Part shown: piece after piece, positions 1-6,738 of the stretch
Layout of the letters: each line of letters opens with the position of its first letter
How positions within the stretch are numbered: the stretch's first letter is position 1
Position numbers and translations under genes: made by a program
The notes under the pieces: generated by a model
Told to the model about the DNA's origin: nothing
What the model saw: the letters and a program-made list of their open reading frames with translations, nothing else
Databases searched by the model: none
IMG/VR virus record: IMGVR_UViG_3300033550_000018
Location: 1-35,889 of that record
Reading direction: 5' to 3' (one strand)
Length of the DNA stretch: 35,889 bases
Origin: a virus

Positions 1-16
1 CTTCCCCCCGGGCCGG
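1..16. repeat. 16-bp terminal direct repeat, left copy
   Basis: The first 16 bases (CTTCCCCCCGGGCCGG) are identical to the last 16 bases (35874-35889). Either the sequence is circular and this is an assembly overlap, or it reflects short terminal redundancy around a cohesive end. The HNH gene and the terminase genes flanking the junction make circularity the simpler reading. Confidence 0.85.
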
Positions 17-50
17 CTGGGGGTCACCCCCCTGGGTCGCTCACGGTCAG
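1..50. other. left part of putative cos / packaging region
   Basis: Non-coding stretch between the window edge and the stop of the HNH gene. It contains a GGGGGT-C-ACCCCC dyad at about 19-32 next to the very GC-rich edge sequence. Read around the circle it joins 35766-35889, placing about 175 non-coding bases between the HNH gene and the small terminase gene. That is where the cos site of cos-type siphoviruses lies. The exact nicking positions cannot be read from sequence alone. Confidence 0.5.
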
Positions 51-410
51 TTACGCGTGGCCCCATGTCTCGCGCGCTGTCTTGCGACTGTGGTGGCGCT
101 TGCTCATGGCTTGCCAGTTGGTGGGGTCGAAGCCTCGGGGTCCGAGTGGTCCGAGTCCGTCGATGTGGTCGACCTCGGTTGCTCGGTCACGCTGGAGGGG
201 AGGAAGGAGCGAGCACTCGTCGCACATGCAGTACGGATGGGTGAGCAGGTAGTCGGCACTGGCCTTGCGCCAGGCTGCTCCTCGTCCTGCGTCCTTGTGC
301 CGTGGTCGGTCTGCTCTGGCCTTGGCTTCACAGGCTGGGCATCGTCCGCTCGGGGTGAGCGTGGGGCAGCCTGGTGTCGGGCAGACCTGCATGGCCTTAC
401 GTGTGGGCAT
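51..410 (-). CDS. HNH endonuclease, likely packaging-associated
   Basis: A 119-aa HNH-family nuclease. The N-terminus has zinc-binding cysteine pairs (CPTPGC, CPAC, then CMCDEC around residues 61-66). The HNH core follows: EVDHIDG supplies the first Asp-His, FDPTNW the central Asn and KRHHSRKT the last His. HNH proteins encoded next to cos and the terminase genes of long-tailed phages (such as HK97 gp74) are known partners of the terminase in cos cleavage. Here the gene lies directly upstream of TerS once the circle is closed, so a packaging role is likely. The ATG at 410 has a weak ribosome site; an in-frame ATG at 392 behind AAGG is an alternative start. Confidence 0.85.
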   Translation of the reverse strand: MPTRKAMQVCPTPGCPTLTPSGRCPACEAKARADRPRHKDAGRGAAWRKASADYLLTHPYCMCDECSLLPPLQRDRATEVDHIDGLGPLGPRGFDPTNWQAMSKRHHSRKTARETWGHA

Positions 411-603
411 GAGGCCACGGGTAGGCGGATGCGCCAGGTAGTGCGGACAACGTGTGCGTGCCCTGGTAGTAGTCCTCGTGCGGTGTGCTGAGGACGACGC
501 GGGGCCTGTAGTGGAAGTACTTGAGTTCGGCGCGGTACTGCTCGGCGCCTCGTGCGTCCCTGCGCTCGATCTGCCTGACGGCCCTCTCGGCGTTGAGGCG
601 CAT
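397..603 (-). CDS. small hypothetical protein
   Basis: A 68-aa basic protein with no recognised family. The reading frame has four candidate ATGs (621, 609, 606, 603). AGGGAG lies just before the last three, with the best spacing (6 nt) to the ATG at 603, so I chose 603. Its end overlaps the start of the HNH gene by 14 nt, which suggests translational coupling and membership of the same leftward transcript. No function can be assigned; the short length keeps some doubt that it is a gene. Confidence 0.5.
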   Translation of the reverse strand: MRLNAERAVRQIERRDARGAEQYRAELKYFHYRPRVVLSTPHEDYYQGTHTLSALPGASAYPWPHAHT

Positions 604-672
604 CATCATCTCCCTGAACATGCCGAGACCCGGCCGTGTTGGTGTGCACTGGCCGGGCCTGGGTGGTGTGGG

Positions 673-1089
673 TCAGAAGTCGGGGCAGAGCCTCTTGTGG
701 ACGACGTCCAGGATCTGCTCGGCGATGTCCGTGCCGTGCCCGTTGGGGTGGTCTGGGCTGCTGAACCGGAAGTTCGTGGTCTCGATCAGCTTGGCCCGGT
801 CCTGCCCTTGCTTGATGCTGCTGCACTGGTTGCGCCCGCGGTCGATGGCTTTGTCGGGTTTGCCGTGGACGATGTCCTTGTGGATGGCGTCGAGGTCGGC
901 GATGTAGGCGGCGCGGGCGGCGGGCTTGGGCTCGGGCGGGATTCCGTTGGCGGCGTCGATGCTGGCGTTCTGTTCAGGCGTGAGCTTGCTGGGCTTGTGG
1001 TCGGCCTGGTCGCTGCTGTCGCTACTGCTGCATGCGGTGAGCGTGACGGCGAGCACGGCGAGGATGCCGATGGTGGTGCGGGTGCGCAT
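673..1089 (-). CDS. secreted lipoprotein, DUF732-like
   Basis: A 138-aa predicted lipoprotein. From the ATG at 1089, behind a GGGGGG ribosome site, it begins with a basic n-region (MRTRTT), a hydrophobic core and the lipobox LTAC, so it should be lipidated and anchored outside the membrane. The mature part has two conserved-looking cysteines (NQCSSI and a C-terminal RLCPDF) in an arrangement like DUF732 domains of actinobacterial secreted proteins. The frame stays open to 1125, but those 12 extra residues would spoil the signal peptide. In a temperate element such a protein could alter the infected cell surface, for example to exclude related phages, but nothing in the sequence proves that. 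Confidence 0.75.
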   Translation of the reverse strand: MRTRTTIGILAVLAVTLTACSSSDSSDQADHKPSKLTPEQNASIDAANGIPPEPKPAARAAYIADLDAIHKDIVHGKPDKAIDRGRNQCSSIKQGQDRAKLIETTNFRFSSPDHPNGHGTDIAEQILDVVHKRLCPDF

Positions 1090-1121
1090 GGTCCCCCCTG
1101 GGATTGCTGGTGAGGGGGACA

Positions 1122-1532
1122 TCATGCCGTGCCGCCGCGTGTCTGTCGGGGGAGTCCGTTCAGGTACTCGGTGATGTCTCCCTGCTGGCCTTCCATGCGG
1201 ATCTCCACGCGGCCGCGGCGGCGGGTCTGGCGCTTGGCGCCCTGCGGGTCCTGGAGGGGGATGGCGTCGGCGACGACGGCGGGGGTGTCGAGGTCGAGGA
1301 CGTAGCCCTCACGGTGGCGTGCGCATCGCTCGATGAAGCGTTGCCGCTTGGGGTCGTCGCTGTGTACGCCCTCCGTCCAGCGGAGTACGGCGATGAAGCC
1401 GTTGGGGAAGCGTGCGGGGAACACGTCGGGAGTGGTGGGCACGCCCAGGCGGGCGTTGCTGGTGCGGGCGTTGTTGAGGCCGTCGACGATGGCGGCGATG
1501 ACCCGGAGTTCGCGGGTGGTGAGCGTGGCCAT
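1122..1532 (-). CDS. hypothetical protein
   Basis: A 136-aa soluble protein of unknown family. I chose the ATG at 1532 because AAGGAG lies 7 nt upstream; the frame is open to 1757 but the extra N-terminus is Pro/Arg-rich and looks non-coding. The N-terminal part (TTRELRVIAAIVDGLNNAR) is probably helical, the middle contains RFPNGFIAVLRW, and the C-terminus is very basic (KRQTRRRGRVEIRM), suggesting possible nucleic-acid binding. It sits 32 nt upstream of the lipoprotein gene and probably shares its transcript. No function is assigned. Confidence 0.65.
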   Translation of the reverse strand: MATLTTRELRVIAAIVDGLNNARTSNARLGVPTTPDVFPARFPNGFIAVLRWTEGVHSDDPKRQRFIERCARHREGYVLDLDTPAVVADAIPLQDPQGAKRQTRRRGRVEIRMEGQQGDITEYLNGLPRQTRGGTA

Positions 1533-1576
1533 GCGGGGCTCCTTGGTGGAGGCCGGGAAGTCGGTGGGAAGTGGTC

Positions 1577-1612
1577 GGCCCCTGCCTCGGTGTCGGCTCC
1601 GAGGCAGGGGCC
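1577..1612. terminator. strong hairpin, probable terminator
   Basis: A perfect 14-bp stem (1577-1590 with 1599-1612) with an 8-nt loop, between the MerR-like gene and the 136-aa gene. There is no T-tract, which is common for high-GC actinomycete terminators. It lies in a 291-nt gene-free interval (1533-1823). A second, imperfect GC hairpin at about 1669-1701 and a smaller one at about 1719-1734 fill the rest of that interval. Confidence 0.6.
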
Positions 1613-1823
1613 AGGGTTCACGTGCCGCTCGCGGCTGCTTCCCGGACAGGCGGGGCTCGTGAACGCGGACGGCCCGCGGCGCGGGGGGATGCGCCGGCGG
1701 GCCGCAGATGACGGAACCCCGTTGTCGGCGGGGTGTGAGAACGGGGCTCCGGGCCATTTGGGCAGAGTTGTTCTACCTGCGCGTGATCGTGGCCCTTGGA
1801 TCGTGGCCCCGCAACGATGCAGG

Positions 1824-2018
1824 TCAGGCAGCCTGTTGGGACTGCCGTCGGGGCTTGGGGGCCTGTCGCGCGGCGTGGATGTCCTCGAGGGCGTACAGGG
1901 GGTTCCGTTCGGTGCCGCCGGCGGGGGTGATGAGTCCGCGGCGCCGCCAGTCGCGCAGGGTCGCGGGCTTGACGCCGGCGGCGCGGGCGGCGAGGTCGGC
2001 AGGAAGCAGTCGGGCCAT
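1824..2018 (-). CDS. small MerR/Xis-like helix-turn-helix protein
   Basis: A 64-aa DNA-binding protein. Residues 4-50 form a MerR/excisionase-type winged HTH: ADLAARAAGVKPATLRDWRRRG is the helix-turn-helix, and LITPAGGTERNPLYALEDI is the wing followed by the start of the next helix. Proteins of this size next to a tyrosine recombinase often act as recombination directionality factors, and the recombinase gene ends only 0.4 kb upstream on the same strand. It could equally be a small repressor. The ribosome site before the ATG at 2018 is weak. The upstream DNA carries the conserved GGGAAC element and two copies of GTGATCAAC. Confidence 0.7.
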   Translation of the reverse strand: MARLLPADLAARAAGVKPATLRDWRRRGLITPAGGTERNPLYALEDIHAARQAPKPRRQSQQAA

Positions 2019-2027
2019 ATGTCCAGT

Positions 2028-2077
2028 GTGATCAACATTCGGCCGCGTGTTCCCCCCGCTCCGTTCGGGTGATCAAC
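2028..2077 (-). promoter_or_regulatory. conserved GGGAAC element (copy A) with GTGATCAAC repeats
   Basis: Reading leftward, GAGCG followed by GGGGGGAAC (ending at 2049) lies 31 nt before the MerR-like gene. It resembles the elements before the genes starting at 6628 and 10120. It is the most diverged of the three copies. Direct repeats of GTGATCAAC at 2028-2036 and 2069-2077 bracket it and could be operator half-sites. Promoter or operator function is inferred. Confidence 0.4.
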
Positions 2078-2366
2078 GGGCGGCGGTGGCCCAGCGCTTC
2101 CAGGCTCCGAGGCCGTGGGCGGCAGCCTGTTCGCGGGTCTTCCAGCGGTCACGGGAGCCGGACGGCCCGAGGGCGGCGAGGTGCTGCTTCCAGCCGTTGC
2201 GGCCGGAGGCGCCGGTGCCGCCGTAGGACGGGGAGACGACGACCAGGACGGCGCCGTCGGCGTCGACGACGTGCCAGGTGCTCGACTCGCGCCAGTCGGG
2301 GGCCTTGATGAGTTCGGCGCCGTCGATGACGGCCTGGGCCTGCTTGTCGGTGAGCCGCTTGTGCAT
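2073..2366 (-). CDS. hypothetical protein
   Basis: A 97-aa protein that starts at the ATG at 2366 with GAGAGGA upstream. The N-terminus (KRLTDKQAQAVIDGAEL) is helical. A central strand-rich part (STWHVVDADGAVLVVVSPSYGG) and a C-terminal helix-rich part (DRWKTREQAAAHGLGAWKRW) follow. I do not recognise the family. It is located between the tyrosine recombinase and the MerR-like protein on the same strand, 40 nt from the recombinase stop, so the three probably form one operon. Confidence 0.65.
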   Translation of the reverse strand: MHKRLTDKQAQAVIDGAELIKAPDWRESSTWHVVDADGAVLVVVSPSYGGTGASGRNGWKQHLAALGPSGSRDRWKTREQAAAHGLGAWKRWATAAR

Positions 2367-2406
2367 CGGGGGTTCCTCTCGGGGGCTGATCTTTACGGAA
2401 CTTCGG

Positions 2407-3486
2407 TCACAGGCCGATGCCGTCGGTGGCGGCGTCCTCCCACATCTCGCCCTCTTCGACGTACTCCCAGAAGACGGGAGAGTTGGCGGCGTGGCCGGTC
2501 TGGGCGCGCAGCTTCTCCACGCGCTTCTTCTCCTTGCGGCCGGTGGTGACCAGGCCGCGGCGCATGCTGTGGACGGTCAGGCGGGTGTCGATCCCGGCAC
2601 GTTGGGCGGCGCGGGTGATGGCGATGCGGCAGCCGTCCGGGGACAGGCGGCGCTCCCCGAGGCGGCCGGCCTCGTTGACGGGGACGAACGCCGGGCCGGT
2701 GGTGCGTCCGAGGACTTCCTTCCAGGCAAGCCAGAGGCGCACGGGGCAGGTGGCGGCGTGCTGGCCGAACGCGACGGGCACGTCTCGGGCCGGGCGGTCC
2801 TTCACCGAGGGAACGGAGACGACCAGGCCCTCCCCCTCGAGCTTGATGCCGTCGACGGTGAGCTCGGACACCTCGGAGGCGCGGCCGCCGATCGCGAACG
2901 CCATGGCGGCGAGGGCGCGGTCGCGCAACAGGGCGTTCTCCGGGGGGACGTGCTTCTTGCGGGTGGCGGTCGGCTGGGGCTCCGCGGTGTTCATCTGCCG
3001 GATCTGAGCCGGGTTGGCCGCCTTCGCCTTGCCGCGGCCGCGCGCGATTCGCTGGGGGTCCTTCTTCATCGGCTTCAGCGCTTCGCGGGCGGCCTTGGTG
3101 GCCTCCTTGGGCACGGTGACGCCGTGCTCGCGGCGGGCGGTGACGGTGACTCCCGTGATGCGCCGGTCGATGGAGTTGGGGGCTGCCTTCTTCACCTGGT
3201 CCAGCCAGACGACGAACGACACCATGGTGCCCTTGGTGACGTCGGTGTCGGCGGGCCGTCTGCCGAGGCGGGGCTCCAGCCAGTCGAGGAACTCGAGCCA
3301 GAGCTCCCAGTCGCGTTTGTAGCCGTCCTTGGTCTTCTGAGGGCGGTTGTCGGCGAGGTACTTCGAGGCGGCTTGGTCGAGGGCGGCGAGGACGGCGGCC
3401 GCGGGGTCGACGACGTCCGGAAGGTGATCACCCACCTGCGGGGATGCTGCGGAGAGCAGTTCACCGCTCAACGGTTCGTCGTCCAT
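2407..3486 (-). CDS. int: tyrosine recombinase / integrase
   Basis: A 359-aa phage-integrase family site-specific recombinase. The N-terminal half (about residues 35-150) is a SAM-like core-binding domain. The catalytic domain has the full set of residues: Arg202 in GGRASEVSEL, His306 and Arg309 in HSMRR, His332 in TGH and nucleophile Tyr342 in VFWEYV. I chose the ATG at 3486 because GGAG lies 6 nt upstream. The frame runs on to 3660, but that would overlap the divergent gene at 3580 and lacks a ribosome site. No tRNA-like attP core is visible beside the gene, and the element carries a partition locus. It may therefore integrate at an unrecognised site or resolve plasmid multimers. Confidence 0.9.
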   Translation of the reverse strand: MDDEPLSGELLSAASPQVGDHLPDVVDPAAAVLAALDQAASKYLADNRPQKTKDGYKRDWELWLEFLDWLEPRLGRRPADTDVTKGTMVSFVVWLDQVKKAAPNSIDRRITGVTVTARREHGVTVPKEATKAAREALKPMKKDPQRIARGRGKAKAANPAQIRQMNTAEPQPTATRKKHVPPENALLRDRALAAMAFAIGGRASEVSELTVDGIKLEGEGLVVSVPSVKDRPARDVPVAFGQHAATCPVRLWLAWKEVLGRTTGPAFVPVNEAGRLGERRLSPDGCRIAITRAAQRAGIDTRLTVHSMRRGLVTTGRKEKKRVEKLRAQTGHAANSPVFWEYVEEGEMWEDAATDGIGL

Positions 3487-3505
3487 CTTCCACTCCGTCA
3501 TATGC

Positions 3506-3548
3506 CGGATACAGGGCCCCAACAGGCTCGGATATCGCATCTTATCCG
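3506..3548. promoter_or_regulatory. CGGATA repeats in the int / 3580 divergent region
   Basis: The intergenic region of the divergent recombinase and zinc-finger genes holds CGGATA at about 3506, and an inverted pair CGGATA (3529-3534) / TATCCG (3543-3548) with an 8-nt spacer. Such a dyad in a divergent promoter region is a plausible operator, or an arm-type binding site for the recombinase. This is inference from symmetry and position only. Confidence 0.3.
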
Positions 3549-3579
3549 AGTGCCTTGACGGTCGGGCAGACTGCTCCCC

Positions 3580-3822
3580 ATGGCTGCGCTTCCCCGGACC
3601 GAGTGCCCCGTGTGTTCCCGTGACGTCGCCGTCACCCGGCGGGGTCTGGTGTACCGCCATGATCCGGCGGGCGGCCGGGATCCCGAGTTGCGGTCCTGCC
3701 CGGGTTCGCTGAAGCCGGTTCAGGCGCCGGCGGGCGCGCTGCTGCTGTTCGTCTCCCCCGACGGTGACCCTTCGGTGTCCGCAATTGCGGACACCGCGCC
3801 GGAGCCGGTCGGGCTGTTCTGA
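3580..3822 (+). CDS. small zinc-finger-like protein
   Basis: An 80-aa protein with an N-terminal zinc knuckle: CPVC near residue 9, then YRHDP and SCPGS, giving a likely C-C-H-C metal site. The rest is Ala/Pro-rich. It is transcribed divergently from the recombinase and is the only plus-strand gene in the left third of the window. Small proteins with this CPVC...YRH pattern are, as far as I know, common in Streptomyces phages and plasmids, but their role is unknown. The ribosome site is weak. Confidence 0.6.
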   Translation: MAALPRTECPVCSRDVAVTRRGLVYRHDPAGGRDPELRSCPGSLKPVQAPAGALLLFVSPDGDPSVSAIADTAPEPVGLF

Positions 3823-3835
3823 CGGGCGGTGCGGC

Positions 3836-3970
3836 TCACGCGCCCCTGGCCGTGCGGCGGCGGGTGACGAACCGGTTCACGGCGTCGCAGTAGGCCCTGA
3901 ACACGATCGCCAGCCACGGCAGGGCCAGGAACAGGACGGCGAGGACGGCGAGGGTGACGGCCAGGTTCAC
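3836..3970 (-). CDS. 44-aa single-span membrane protein
   Basis: A short ORF starting with GTG at 3970, with GGAGG 9 nt upstream. The product begins with a hydrophobic helix (VNLAVTLAVLAVLFLALPWL), then FRAYCDAVNRF and a strongly basic tail (RRRTARG), so it should span the membrane once with its C-terminus inside. It is convergent with the zinc-finger gene 13 nt away. Size and topology would suit a small holin-like or membrane-associated accessory protein, but no family is recognised. Confidence 0.5.
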   Translation of the reverse strand: MNLAVTLAVLAVLFLALPWLAIVFRAYCDAVNRFVTRRRTARGA

Positions 3971-4051
3971 GAGGGGGTGCCTCCGGGTCGGCGCGGGATG
4001 CGTACACGGCGAGTGTCCCCCGATGGACGGTCGCGGTTCCCCGGCACGAAA

Positions 4052-4096
4052 CGGCGTCGCCCCCGAGGTTTCGAGAACCATCGGGGGCGGTGCCGT
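4052..4096. terminator. hairpin downstream of the partition operon
   Basis: Perfect 9-bp arms CGCCCCCGA-type (4058-4066 with 4081-4089), extendable outward to about 4052-4096 with two mismatches and inward through GGTT/AACC. It lies downstream of the partition operon and upstream of the 44-aa gene. It could terminate the leftward par transcript. The gene-free interval 3971-4303 consists of this hairpin and iteron array 1. Confidence 0.5.
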
Positions 4097-4197
4097 GGGG
4101 GTGAGGCCGAAGCCGGCCGGGCGCTGCGGTTCCCGGCCGGCCACCCCGCCGCTTTTCGCAGTCGGACCGGGGCAGCCAGGGACGCCGGTGAGACGTC

Positions 4198-4305
4198 CAG
4201 CTAGCCAGCTAGCCAGCACTCATGACCCTACTAGCCAGCGAGCTGACTTTCCAGCTAGCTGACTAGTTGCCTTTGCTGGCTTGCTGACTTGTCAGCTCGC
4301 TGGCT
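4198..4305. repeat. partition iteron array 1 (putative centromere)
   Basis: A run of short related units built on CTAGCCAG / CTGGCTTG, in both orientations, with the longer motif GCTCGCTGGCT near its right end. The 31-nt segment 4275-4305 matches 5405-5435 at 29 of 31 positions. The array overlaps the stop codon of the ribbon-helix-helix gene. Repeats of this kind beside a ParA operon are normally the centromere bound by the small partner protein. Confidence 0.75.
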
Positions 4306-4588
4306 AACCCTCTGGTGAACCGGCCTGCCGCTGCTCCAGCCACAGCCGCAGAGCCGCGTCCAGAGCGTCCCGAATCTCGATGCCGTCGACCGCACACGCC
4401 ACTCGGAGTTCCTTCTGTAGCTCGGGGTCGATGTAGGAGCCGAAGGGCACCCGCTTGGGCTTGTCCGGTTTCGGCGGCGCTGACGGCGGGGCCGGAGCGA
4501 TGTCGCCGACGTGCAGTCGGTCCGCGTTCGGTGTCAGCGCCGGGTTGCTGTTGTCCGACACGGTCTTGCGGGGCCGGCGGGACGTCAC
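4304..4588 (-). CDS. ribbon-helix-helix partition protein (ParB/ParG-like)
   Basis: A 94-aa protein. Residues 1-44 are a flexible, Pro-rich, basic N-terminus. Residues 45-88 form a ribbon-helix-helix fold: KRVPFGSYIDPELQKEL gives the DNA-contacting strand and first helix, and VDGIEIRDALDAALRLWLE the second. Its ATG overlaps the ParA stop by four bases (ATGA), so the two are translationally coupled. A short ParA followed by a small RHH protein is the type Ib partition arrangement (ParF-ParG). There the RHH protein binds the centromere and its mobile N-terminus stimulates the ParA ATPase. The flanking iteron arrays are its likely binding sites. Confidence 0.85.
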   Translation of the reverse strand: MTSRRPRKTVSDNSNPALTPNADRLHVGDIAPAPPSAPPKPDKPKRVPFGSYIDPELQKELRVACAVDGIEIRDALDAALRLWLEQRQAGSPEG

Positions 4589-5385
4589 GGCGCGGGCACC
4601 GCCTTCGCCATCGTCTGGGCCAGCAGTTCATAGACGGCGCGCACCTCGCCGGCCTTCTCGCCCCGGACCTCGGTGAGGGGGATCTCGTCTCCGTCGGCGT
4701 CCACCAGGATCGAGCGGTGGGGTACGACCGGGTCCCACACGAGGGAGCCGAACAGTTCGCGGATGCTGGCGAGCTGGTCGGCGTGGGAGGCGAGGTTCTG
4801 CTTGGCGTTGACGATGACGCCGGCGAGGGCGAGGTCAGGGTTGGCGAGTTCGACGGCGCGGGCGCGGATGAAGTCGCGGACACGGACGGCGGCCTCTACG
4901 GAGTCGTACTCGGGTTCGCTGACGATGACGACGGAGTCGGCGGCCGCGAGGGCGAGCTGGGTGAGGTGGAACAGCGAGGGCGGGCAGTCGATGAGGGTGT
5001 AGGCGAAGTGGTCGTCGGCTCCTTCGAGGGCTTTGGTCAGCCGGCGCCAGGCGCCGACGATGCCGGCCTCGCTCATCCGGTTCTCCAGCTCGAGGCGGGC
5101 GGGGGCGAGAGCGATGCGGGAGGCGTAGTCAACATCCCAGCCGATCGGCTGGACGACTTGGGCGACGGAGCCTTCCCGGTCGGCCTGGATGGCTTCGCTG
5201 ATGGTGAGCTGGGGGGCGTCCGGGTTGTAGGCCCATCCGAGGCGGCGGGAGGCGTTGCCCTGGGGGTCCATGTCGACGACCAGGACGCGGTGCCCGGCTT
5301 TGGCGAGGCCTTCGGCGAGGCGGACGACGGTGGTGGTTTTCCCGACTCCGCCCTTGTTGTTGGCCACGGCTACGCGGTGTGCCAT
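4585..5385 (-). CDS. parA: ParA-family partition ATPase
   Basis: A 266-aa Walker-type ATPase. The deviant Walker A motif KGGVGKTT is at residues 11-18, VVDMDPQGN at 37-44 is the A' motif, and TLIDCPPSL around Asp133 is the Walker B. There is no N-terminal HTH, so it is a short type Ib ParA. The start at 5385 has AGGAG 7 nt upstream. It should bind nucleoid DNA with ATP and move plasmid copies tethered through the RHH partner to daughter compartments. Its presence argues that the element persists outside the chromosome at low copy number. The operon is bracketed by iteron arrays. Confidence 0.93.
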   Translation of the reverse strand: MAHRVAVANNKGGVGKTTTVVRLAEGLAKAGHRVLVVDMDPQGNASRRLGWAYNPDAPQLTISEAIQADREGSVAQVVQPIGWDVDYASRIALAPARLELENRMSEAGIVGAWRRLTKALEGADDHFAYTLIDCPPSLFHLTQLALAAADSVVIVSEPEYDSVEAAVRVRDFIRARAVELANPDLALAGVIVNAKQNLASHADQLASIRELFGSLVWDPVVPHRSILVDADGDEIPLTEVRGEKAGEVRAVYELLAQTMAKAVPAP

Positions 5386-5403
5386 GTGGTTCTCCTGGGG
5401 GTT

Positions 5404-5486
5404 AGCTGGCTTGCTGGCTTGTCCGCTCGCTGGCTGTCGCAGCTTGCTGGCGAGCGGGCTAGTGAGTTTGCCAGCTAGCTGTCTGG
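5404..5486. repeat. partition iteron array 2 (putative centromere/operator)
   Basis: Immediately upstream of parA (18 nt from its start) is a second array of CTGGCTTG / GCTCGCTGGCT units ending in CCAGCTAGCT. Segment 5405-5435 is a near copy (29/31) of 4275-4305 on the far side of the operon. Its position covers the expected parA promoter, so it may serve both as centromere and as autoregulatory operator. Confidence 0.75.
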
Positions 5487-5561
5487 TGACCCAGTGGCGG
5501 GGGCAACGAGGTGGCCGGCCTGCGGGATGATGGACGCATAGCCGGGCGCGGGGGCGCAGAC

Positions 5562-5607
5562 AGGCCCCGCATCCTTCGTCGGGGGCGACGCAGAGGGTGC
5601 GGGGCCT
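5562..5607. terminator. hairpin terminator after the zinc-ribbon gene
   Basis: A 13-bp stem (5562-5574 with 5595-5607) containing one G-T wobble, with a 20-nt loop, begins 15 nt past the stop of the leftward gene 5623-6246. It separates that operon from the par locus. The gene-free interval 5386-5622 holds this hairpin and iteron array 2. Confidence 0.6.
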
Positions 5608-5622
5608 TCGTCATGCCTGGGG

Positions 5623-6246
5623 TCAGGCGGGCTGCCCGAGCTTCACCCACACCTCCAGCCACTCCCCCGGCATCAGCTCGGTGCGGCAGGCGCGGCAGTA
5701 GGCGGTGGACCGGTCCCGGTCGTAGCGCATCCGTCCGGTGCAGCGGCCGGCGTCGTCGGGGAGCTCCGCCGGGCAGGGCACGGCCGGGGAGTCGGTGCCG
5801 CCGGTGACGCCGGTGAGGTCCCGCGCGATGCGGTCCAGCGCGTAGGGCAGTTCGGACAGGTCCACGCCTTGCACCGCCCAGGGCAGGTGTTTGCGGATGC
5901 CGTACAGGGCGAGGCGGACGCGGTGGTCCTCGCCGGGCGGGAGACTCGCGGGCTGTATGCGGCGGGCGAGGGCGAGGGCGGCGTACTGGTGGTACAGGCG
6001 GGTCGGGACACCGAGGGGCCCGTACAGGGCCAGGATGCGGTCGGCGACCGGGGAGGCCGGCGCGGCGGTGCCGGAGACGCGCGGACCGGAGTGCCCGCGG
6101 ATCGGCTCCAGGGCGTCGGCGAGGCGCGGCCACATCTGCTCGATGTCTCCGAGCAGGCTGGTGATGCGGTCCTGGCAGCGCTGGCAGCAGGTCCACAGGG
6201 CGCGGGCGCCGTGGAGGGCGTAGCCGCAGATCGTGCAGGCGTTCAC
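5623..6246 (-). CDS. zinc-ribbon protein, function unknown
   Basis: A 207-aa protein with cysteine clusters at both ends. An N-terminal CTICGYALHG with CCQRC forms one zinc site. A C-terminal CPAELPDDAGRCTGRM followed by YCRACRTEL forms a second zinc-ribbon-like site. The middle (about residues 40-150) is helical. I chose the GTG at 6246, with GGAGC just upstream; the frame is open to 6342 but would run into the neighbouring gene without a ribosome site. The double zinc ribbon suggests binding to nucleic acid or to the replication proteins encoded upstream, but no family is recognised. Confidence 0.7.
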   Translation of the reverse strand: MNACTICGYALHGARALWTCCQRCQDRITSLLGDIEQMWPRLADALEPIRGHSGPRVSGTAAPASPVADRILALYGPLGVPTRLYHQYAALALARRIQPASLPPGEDHRVRLALYGIRKHLPWAVQGVDLSELPYALDRIARDLTGVTGGTDSPAVPCPAELPDDAGRCTGRMRYDRDRSTAYCRACRTELMPGEWLEVWVKLGQPA

Positions 6247-6277
6247 GTGGGTGCTCCGTTCCGGGAAGGCACGGTGG

Positions 6278-6628
6278 TCAGGCTGCGCGGGTGTAGGGGC
6301 TGCGGATGAGCTGGCGGACCAGGGACGGCGCCGGGGCTCCACCTCGTCGGGCGGACCCGCCGCGGCACTGGCAGGGGTGCCCGGAGCGGGCCACGATCTC
6401 GGGGCGGGGTGCGCCGGACATGCGCATCGCCATGTCGAGGTCGAGCAGGGCCGGCTGCTCCAGGCTCATCCATGCGGCGAGCCGCCGGAGGTGGTCCTCG
6501 TCGGCCTGGTGGTCGAGGTGGTCCTGGACCTGTCGGGCGTAGCCGCGGATCGCGGCGTCAGATCGCTGGTGGCCGTCGGCCCAGAAGCGGGCGATGCGCC
6601 GGGCCGTGGCGCTCACTTGAGACTCCAT
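6278..6628 (-). CDS. hypothetical helical protein
   Basis: A 116-aa protein starting with the ATG at 6628 behind AGGGA. The first 70 residues are helical and charged (ATARRIARFWADGHQRSD, HLDHQADEDHLRRLAAWM). A lone CQC sits in the C-terminal part, which is Arg/Gly/Ala-rich. It is the first gene after a promoter-like element and lies 31 nt upstream of the zinc-ribbon gene, probably in the same operon. The function is unknown. Confidence 0.65.
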   Translation of the reverse strand: MESQVSATARRIARFWADGHQRSDAAIRGYARQVQDHLDHQADEDHLRRLAAWMSLEQPALLDLDMAMRMSGAPRPEIVARSGHPCQCRGGSARRGGAPAPSLVRQLIRSPYTRAA

Positions 6629-6658
6629 CAGGAGATCCCTTTCGTGTAAGGCCCCGCG

Positions 6659-6712
6659 CCTTGATTCAAGGTTGGCACAGATCTGCCGAGGTGTTCCCCT
6701 CGCTCATCCCCC
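6659..6712 (-). promoter_or_regulatory. conserved GGGAAC element (copy B) and CCTTGATTCAAGG dyad
   Basis: Read leftward from 6712: GGATGAGCG, then GGGGAAC (ending at 6693), then GATCTGTGCCA. This matches the element before the gene starting at 10120 at 29 of 37 positions. Between it and the ATG at 6628 is the dyad CCTTGA-T-TCAAGG (6659-6671). Position and conservation suggest a shared promoter with an operator. Confidence 0.5.
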
Positions 6713-6738
6713 ACGGGTCGTGAGCAGCGGGAACACGA

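Noticed and set aside
4198-5486. Insertion-sequence ends or transposon inverted repeats around parA
   Set aside because: The related segments are direct rather than inverted repeats, there is no transposase, and they consist of many short units, as centromeres do.
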